Below, in pieces: positions 59,598-64,000 of a stretch of DNA of 64,000 nt. The translations under genes and the position numbers were made by a program. Within the stretch, counting starts at the first letter, position 1; each line of letters opens with the position of its first letter. The notes beneath the pieces are model-generated. The model saw only the letters and a program-made list of their open reading frames with translations, made no database searches and had not been told where the DNA came from. The DNA comes from Brevibacillus reuszeri (GTDB lineage: Bacteria; Bacillota; Bacilli; Brevibacillales; Brevibacillaceae), in NCBI RefSeq assembly GCF_002897295.1, contig NZ_BEXF01000022.1, positions 42,288-106,287 of the forward strand, written 5' to 3'.

Positions 59598-59818
59598 CGT
59601 TGTTCTCTCCCCGTTGTCATTGTTTTATCTAAATTTATTGACTATTCTAACGAAAGGAAATGAAGAGGTAAATAGCCTATATCTGGATGTAAGCGTTTTA
59701 GCTGTGAATACTCTGTGAACGAACGTTCAGATTTTGGTTTTTTTGCTTGTTGTTTCTTCTATAGTCGGGAAAAATAAGGATGTAAAGTGCTTTCCACTGT
59801 ATGAATCGGGAAAAGTCA

Positions 59819-59827
59819 TGGTATGAT
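59819..59827 (+). promoter_or_regulatory. Extended -10 promoter of nifZ-thiI
   Basis: TGGTATGAT is a TGn-TATGAT extended -10, 46 bases before the GTG start of nifZ, with no good -35. The remaining sequence between 59598 and 59819 shows no gene. Confidence 0.5.
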
Positions 59828-59872
59828 GAAGCGTAGACTCAAGGCAGCTTGCCTTCAGGAAGGTGTATACTG

Positions 59873-61015
59873 GTGATTTACTTGGATAACAGTGCTACGA
59901 CCCGTCCGCATCCACAGGTCATTGAAACTGTGCGACGGGCAATGGAAAGCTATTACGGAAATCCGTCTTCTTTACACCAAAAAGGGGTAGAAGCTGAGAA
60001 TGTGCTAAAGCAAGCACGAAAGGTAGCAGCGCAGTACCTCGGATGTAGGGAAGCAGAGATCATTTTTACCTCAGGCGGTACGGAAAGCAATAATACGGCG
60101 ATCAAAGGCATTGCCTTTCAATATCAGAACAGAGGGAAGCATATCATTACGACCCAGGTTGAGCATCCGGCGGTTTATGATGTTTGCAAGCAGCTGGAGG
60201 GCTTGGGGTTCTCCATAACGTATCTACCTGTCGATCGTGATGGTCGTGTGTCAGTGGATGACGTCAAGCAAGCAATGCGCCCGGATACCATTCTCGTATC
60301 CGTCATGCATGTGAATAATGAGCTTGGCACGATCCAACCTGTCATGGAAATAGGGCAGTGGCTGAGGCAGTATCCGAAGGTGCTGTTTCATGTAGACGCC
60401 GTGCAGGCCATCGGCAAGGTTCCACTGAGAATCAAAGATTCTGGAATTGATCTACTGAGTGTCTCTGCTCACAAATTCTACGGTCCGCGTGGGATCGGCA
60501 TTTTGTATAAGCGCGAGGGTCTGATCATTCATCCACTCATGATGGGTGGCGGACAAGAAGCCGGAGTCCGATCAGGAACAGAAAATCTGCCAGCAATCGC
60601 AGGCATGGCAAAAGCCTTTCGGATCTTGGAAGAGCTAGGTACCGTGGAAAGCATCCGGCTGCAGGGCTTGAATCAACAGCTCCGCGAGGGCATCTCTCGC
60701 ATCGAAGGCTGCATCATCAATACACCCGAGACTGGTGTTGCTCCACATATCATGAATTTGTCGGTGCCGGGAGTGAAAGCGGAGGTTCTGCTGCATGCTT
60801 TGGAGGAGAGAGGATTTTTGATCTCCACGAAATCTGCCTGCTCGTCCAAAATAAACGAGCCAAGTCGCGTACTGACTGCAATCGGCATTGCGCGTGATTG
60901 CGCATTATCGTCGCTTCGTATCAGCTTGGGAAGAGAAAATAATGCCGAGGATATCAAAGAGTTTGTATCTGCATTACAGGATTGTGTGATCAAGCTGCGT
61001 TCTTATATGAAGTAA
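59873..61015 (+). CDS. nifZ: Cysteine desulfurase (NifZ/IscS type)
   Basis: 380 residues. PLP enzyme of aminotransferase class V: IYLDNSATT start, TSGGTESNN, VSAHKFYGPRGIG with the PLP-binding Lys, and the catalytic cysteine in KSACSSK. It transfers sulfur from cysteine as an enzyme persulfide. GTG 59873 is chosen for AGGAAGGTG upstream and the family N-terminus. It is 50 bases from thiI; in Bacillus the same pair (nifZ-thiI) makes 4-thiouridine in tRNA. Confidence 0.92.
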   Translation: MIYLDNSATTRPHPQVIETVRRAMESYYGNPSSLHQKGVEAENVLKQARKVAAQYLGCREAEIIFTSGGTESNNTAIKGIAFQYQNRGKHIITTQVEHPAVYDVCKQLEGLGFSITYLPVDRDGRVSVDDVKQAMRPDTILVSVMHVNNELGTIQPVMEIGQWLRQYPKVLFHVDAVQAIGKVPLRIKDSGIDLLSVSAHKFYGPRGIGILYKREGLIIHPLMMGGGQEAGVRSGTENLPAIAGMAKAFRILEELGTVESIRLQGLNQQLREGISRIEGCIINTPETGVAPHIMNLSVPGVKAEVLLHALEERGFLISTKSACSSKINEPSRVLTAIGIARDCALSSLRISLGRENNAEDIKEFVSALQDCVIKLRSYMK

Positions 61016-61065
61016 CGCATTTACTTTTTACAGAATAAAGCGTTTCTAACAAAAAGGAGATAATC

Positions 61066-62265
61066 ATGAACTACGATGTTATTTTGATTCGTTATGGAGA
61101 ACTGGCCTTAAAAGGAAAGAACCGTGACCAGTTTGAGGAAGCTCTTGCAAGAAGTGTTAAGAGCGTTCTGCGTTCCTTCTTTAAAGTAAAAGTACGCCGC
61201 AATTACGGCAGAATGTATGTCGAGCTGCATGGGGAAGATGCTTATGCGGTTATGGAGCGCCTGAAGCGTGTTTTCGGGATTTCATCCTTTAGCCCAACTG
61301 TGCAGGTTGACCCTGACATCGAGAACATTAAGGCCAAGGCGCTTGAAATGATTCGTCAGTTAAATCCGCAGCCACGTACCTTCCGTGTCGTGACGCGCCG
61401 CGCAGACAAGCGCTATCCGATTCCTTCTATGGAAGTAAATCGCATGGTTGGCACACATATTCTGCGCGCAATTCCTGCGATCAGTGTAGATGTGCATGAG
61501 CCAGAAGCGATTGTAAACCTCGAAATTCGGACAGAGGGAACCTACTTGAGCTGTGAGACTATTCCGGGACCTGGAGGATTGCCTGTAGGTGTGAGCGGGA
61601 AAGTACTGCTCTTGCTGTCTGGTGGGATTGATAGTCCGGTTGCTGGCTGGATGATGCTGAAGCGTGGGGTGACACTTGAAGCCATTCACTTCCACAGTTA
61701 TCCATTCACGAGTGAGCGTGCCTTGCAAAAAGTGCGTGATCTCGCTCAAAAGCTGGCGAAATGGGGAGGAACCGTTCGTCTTCACGTCGTACCTTTTACC
61801 GAGATCCAAACACAGATTCGCGAAAAGTGCCCAGAGGACTATCTCATTACGATCATGCGCCGGTTTATGATGCGTGTATCGGAGCGGGTAGCTGCAAATA
61901 CAAAGGCAAAGGCGCTTGCTACAGGTGAAAGTCTGGGACAAGTCGCTTCTCAAACCCTTGAGAGCATGGATACGATCAATAAAGTCATTTCTATCCCAAT
62001 GCTGCGACCACTCGTTGGAATGGACAAAATCGACATTACCGACATCTCGCGTAAGATCGATACGTATGAGCTGTCTATTTTGCCGTATGAGGATTGCTGT
62101 ACCGTATTTACACCGAAAAACCCGGTAACACGTCCGAAGCCATACTTGGCTGCTCGTTTTGAGGAGGCGCTGGATGTGGAGGCTCTCGTAGAGAATGCCG
62201 TAGCTGGGACTGTGATTGAAGAAATTACGACCAAACCAAAAGAAGCAGCAACAGATCTGTTCTAA
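61066..62265 (+). CDS. thiI: tRNA 4-thiouridine synthase (ThiI)
   Basis: 399 residues. N-terminal ferredoxin-like and THUMP domains (about 1-165; RYGELALKGKNR, RRNYGRMYVEL) bind tRNA; the PP-loop ATPase motif LLLSGGIDSPVAGW is at about 183-196. EDCCTVF near residue 343 holds the active-site Cys. The C-terminal rhodanese domain of E. coli ThiI is missing, as usual in Gram-positives, so sulfur must come straight from NifZ. Tightly follows nifZ. Confidence 0.95.
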   Translation: MNYDVILIRYGELALKGKNRDQFEEALARSVKSVLRSFFKVKVRRNYGRMYVELHGEDAYAVMERLKRVFGISSFSPTVQVDPDIENIKAKALEMIRQLNPQPRTFRVVTRRADKRYPIPSMEVNRMVGTHILRAIPAISVDVHEPEAIVNLEIRTEGTYLSCETIPGPGGLPVGVSGKVLLLLSGGIDSPVAGWMMLKRGVTLEAIHFHSYPFTSERALQKVRDLAQKLAKWGGTVRLHVVPFTEIQTQIREKCPEDYLITIMRRFMMRVSERVAANTKAKALATGESLGQVASQTLESMDTINKVISIPMLRPLVGMDKIDITDISRKIDTYELSILPYEDCCTVFTPKNPVTRPKPYLAARFEEALDVEALVENAVAGTVIEEITTKPKEAATDLF

Positions 62266-62309
62266 CTGTACATTCACTGTTAGAAAAGGAAGAACGGGGA
62301 GAGGTTGTC

Positions 62310-63086
62310 ATGATAATCCGTTATGAGCGCAACGGCAAGGTGAAGCATGGCTGGATGGTAGAGGCGGATCACAAGGTACGTGTGATCGAAGGGGACATTT
62401 ATAAAATCCAATCGGCAAAACCGATCATGACAGGGCTCGAGCTGTCATTGGACGATATCACAGTAAAAGCCCCTAGTGAACCAAGCAAAGTGGTGTGCAT
62501 CGGCGTAAACTACCGAGACCATGCGGAGGAAATGGGCATTGAGCTGCCAAAAGAGCCATTGATGTTTTTAAAGCCATCTACGACTGTTGTAGGTCCGAAT
62601 GAGCCAATTGTATACCCAAAACTGACGGAGAACCTTCATTATGAAGGAGAGCTGGCTGTTGTCATCAAGAAAGAGGCGAAAAAGGTCAAAGCTGAAGATG
62701 CTGATGATTACATCCTGGGAGTTACGTGTGCGATTGATGTGACTGCACGTGATTTGCAAATGTCAGACGGGCAGTGGACTCGTGCTAAAAGCTTTGATAC
62801 GTTTTGCCCGCTTGGCCCAGCGATAGCAGCCAAACTGGATTACCAGAATTTGCGTATCGTGACTCGTGTAAATGGGGAAGTGCGTCAGGATTCGAACACG
62901 AATCAAATGGTTTTTACCATTCCGCAAATCGTGGAAGCTGTTTCTGCTGTGATGACTTTGCTGCCAGGTGACGTCATTCTCACAGGTACGCCACCAGGAG
63001 TAGGTGAGCTCAAGCCGGGAGATGAGATCTCGGTAAGTATCGAAGGAATTGGAACGCTCAGTACTCATGTGATCGCAGAAGAATAG
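62310..63086 (+). CDS. Fumarylacetoacetate hydrolase-family protein
   Basis: 258 residues. GVNYRDHAEEMG, the metal-binding EGELAVVI (Glu-x-Glu) and VGGTPPGVG-like ILTGTPPGVG motifs are the FAH fold used by 2-hydroxyhepta-2,4-diene-1,7-dioate isomerases, acylpyruvases and oxaloacetate decarboxylases. Acylpyruvase or oxaloacetate decarboxylase is the best guess from length, but substrate is not decided. It starts 44 bases after thiI and ends at a terminator. Confidence 0.88.
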   Translation: MIIRYERNGKVKHGWMVEADHKVRVIEGDIYKIQSAKPIMTGLELSLDDITVKAPSEPSKVVCIGVNYRDHAEEMGIELPKEPLMFLKPSTTVVGPNEPIVYPKLTENLHYEGELAVVIKKEAKKVKAEDADDYILGVTCAIDVTARDLQMSDGQWTRAKSFDTFCPLGPAIAAKLDYQNLRIVTRVNGEVRQDSNTNQMVFTIPQIVEAVSAVMTLLPGDVILTGTPPGVGELKPGDEISVSIEGIGTLSTHVIAEE

Positions 63087-63104
63087 TTATTCCATTAAAA
63101 AGCG

Positions 63105-63143
63105 AAGCCCCCTCTATGTGAATTGTGGAGGGGGCTGTGTTTT
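63105..63143 (+). terminator. Terminator after 63086
   Basis: GCCCCCTC (63107-63114) pairs with GAGGGGGC (63128-63135), then TGTGTTTTATT. Confidence 0.85.
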
Positions 63144-63144
63144 A

Positions 63145-63426
63145 TTACTCTTCTTCATTAGGATCATCGTGTATCGGATGAGCGGACGGATCTTGACGAG
63201 GCAAGTCTTGATGCATGAGTCTGGTTTCATATGTGAAGCGCGTTGTCGTTGAATGTTGCCCTGGCTCCCAGCCTGTAGCTTTTCCCAATCTGGCTTCATT
63301 AGTGGATGCTCCATATGGGCCTTCGGGAAACTCTTCTTGTAGAATCTCGTTGCGCTGTGATTCAACTGTGGACAGCTCGCTGTATCGGTCATTTTCGTAC
63401 TCTTTATAGGTTGGTTTTGGATCCAC
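63145..63426 (-). CDS. Conserved hypothetical hydrophilic protein
   Basis: 93 residues, acidic, with EEFPEGPYGAST, GWEPGQHSTTTRFTYE and DLPRQDPSAHPIHDDP. The Pro/His/Asp-rich C-terminus looks conserved in Bacillales hypothetical proteins, but I cannot name the family. GTG 63426 is set by AAAGGCGGTG; an ATG at 63474 is a weaker alternative. Convergent to the FAH gene. Confidence 0.6.
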   Translation of the reverse strand: MDPKPTYKEYENDRYSELSTVESQRNEILQEEFPEGPYGASTNEARLGKATGWEPGQHSTTTRFTYETRLMHQDLPRQDPSAHPIHDDPNEEE

Positions 63427-63582
63427 TTGGACACCGCCTTTGCAAATAGTTTGCTTATGAATTCTGGAGCGCATGGAACTTTCCGCTAAAACGCGGTCGC
63501 ACCTCCATGCAGAGGCCTTGATAGAGGTTTTTTATAGAAGGAATAGGCTTCAGGGATAGTGTGAAATAAAAGGAGGACTGTT

Positions 63583-63627
63583 ATGCGTTTTTCTATTGAC
63601 TTCTCGATCTTGTTCATTTATATTTAA
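63583..63627 (+). CDS. Possible 14-residue peptide
   Basis: MRFSIDFSILFIYI with AAAAGGAGG eight bases before the ATG, an unusually strong ribosome-binding site for a non-gene. There is no known homologue. It lies upstream of the rRNA promoters in the otherwise gene-free stretch 63427-63903 (477 bases) and may be chance. Confidence 0.25.
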   Translation: MRFSIDFSILFIYI

Positions 63628-63687
63628 ATTCTGCCGCAATTGATCTGGATTTTTGAAAAAGAGCGGACGATAAGCAGAAAAAACATC

Positions 63688-63717
63688 TTGACTTTCGAAA
63701 TGGGTTTTTGATATATT
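63688..63717 (+). promoter_or_regulatory. rRNA operon promoter P1
   Basis: TTGACT (63688-63693), an 18-base spacer, TATATT (63712-63717). Confidence 0.7.
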
Positions 63718-63762
63718 AGAACTTGTCGCTGCAAAGGCGATAAAGATGGTCAAAAAAACCTC

Positions 63763-63791
63763 TTGCAAAATAAAAAGCGATATGATAAGAT
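63763..63791 (+). promoter_or_regulatory. rRNA operon promoter P2
   Basis: TTGCAA (63763-63768), a 17-base spacer, TAAGAT (63786-63791). A 9-base inverted repeat AAAAAGCGA / TCGCTTTTT (63772-63780 and 63799-63807) spans the -10 and the likely start site. A box A-like TGTTCTTTGAAAACTGAAC follows at about 63825, as in Bacillus rrn leaders. Confidence 0.7.
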
Positions 63792-63903
63792 CAAGAAGTC
63801 GCTTTTTGGGCGAAATGGAAAAATGTTCTTTGAAAACTGAACAGCGAAAGCGTTAATGAGTCTATCATTAAATTGATTTGCCAGCTTTGAACCAGTAACA
63901 AAC

Positions 63904-64000
63904 TTTATTGGAGAGTTTGATCCTGGCTCAGGACGAACGCTGGCGGCGTGCCTAATACATGCAAGTCGAGCGAGTCTCTTCGGAGGCTAGCGGCGGACGG
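63904..64000 (+). rRNA. rrs: 16S ribosomal RNA, 5' end only
   Basis: The conserved 5' start TTTATTGGAGAGTTTGATC and the following CTGGCTCAGGACGAACGC are unmistakable, with ATGCAAGTCGAGCGAG in variable region 1. The gene runs off the window edge. Confidence 0.98.

Noticed and set aside
59688..59701. Cre-like sequence TGTAAGCGTTTTAG upstream of nifZ
   Set aside because: 12 of 14 match to the CcpA site, but the last two bases differ and it lies about 130 bases from the predicted promoter, too weak to claim control by CcpA.
61360..62277. Long open frame antisense to thiI (305 codons)
   Set aside because: No motifs; its residue make-up (many H, C, R) is typical of a frame read opposite a gene.
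63509..63533. Terminator-like sequence before the rRNA promoters
   Set aside because: Only a 5-base stem (ACCTC/GAGGT) precedes the T-run, too short to count.
1..64000. CRISPR array, prophage, IS element or tRNA gene
   Set aside because: No regularly spaced repeats, no transposase, integrase or phage genes and no cloverleaf sequence were seen on either strand.

Overview
The window looks like the chromosome of a spore-forming Bacillales bacterium close to Brevibacillus. Evidence: ribosome-binding sites of the AAGGAGG type, sigma-A promoters, sporulation genes (refZ, ytrH, ytrI, spo0M, a YjcZ-type peptide), an SLH-anchored surface protein, CcpA and CodY, and the ytxJ-aroA-ccpA-acuCBA-rpsD gene order also known from Bacillus subtilis. 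Assignment to Brevibacillus is inference. No prophage, IS element, CRISPR array or tRNA gene was seen.

Layout. 1-9.6 kb: a structured repeat, the bacilliredoxin gene ytxJ, an FtsA-like gene, aroA (chorismate mutase-DAHP synthase), csoR, ccpA, a nucleosidase-glutaredoxin fusion, a second repeat copy, and acuABC, which tunes acetyl-CoA synthetase. 9.6-16.3 kb: a class A penicillin-binding protein with FN3 domains, rpsD with a long leader, and an SLH/YcdB surface protein. 16.5-26 kb: a phosphatase, a GAF-GGDEF diguanylate cyclase, an MBL hydrolase, a lipoprotein, a nuclease-fold protein, refZ with Spo0A-box-like sites, and a TPM-EzrA-like division protein. 26-37.5 kb: FAD oxidoreductase, GNAT, M42 peptidase, MFS, hutG-gltS with divergent LysR, and a sporulation cluster.

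37.6-49.2 kb is a nutritional module. codY is followed by a nine-gene operon: M81 hydrolase, MurR/RpiR regulator, five-part oligopeptide ABC transporter, OSBS/N-succinylamino-acid racemase-type enolase and a beta-lactamase-fold hydrolase. CodY-box-like sites precede both transcription units. The inferred role is starvation-controlled import and trimming of peptides, perhaps cell-wall or D-residue peptides.

49.2-64 kb: three drug-efflux-like MFS genes with a winged-helix regulator, an SDR, small conserved genes, dapF, a LysM protein, nifZ-thiI for tRNA 4-thiouridine, an FAH-family hydrolase, and the start of an rRNA operon with tandem promoters.

The strongest candidates for undescribed biology are: the two-copy hairpin repeat with compensatory changes (1-202 and 6917-7059); the MTA/SAH nucleosidase-glutaredoxin fusion; the TPM-EzrA-like protein; and the codY-linked peptide operon. 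All calls come from reading the sequence; no database search was run.
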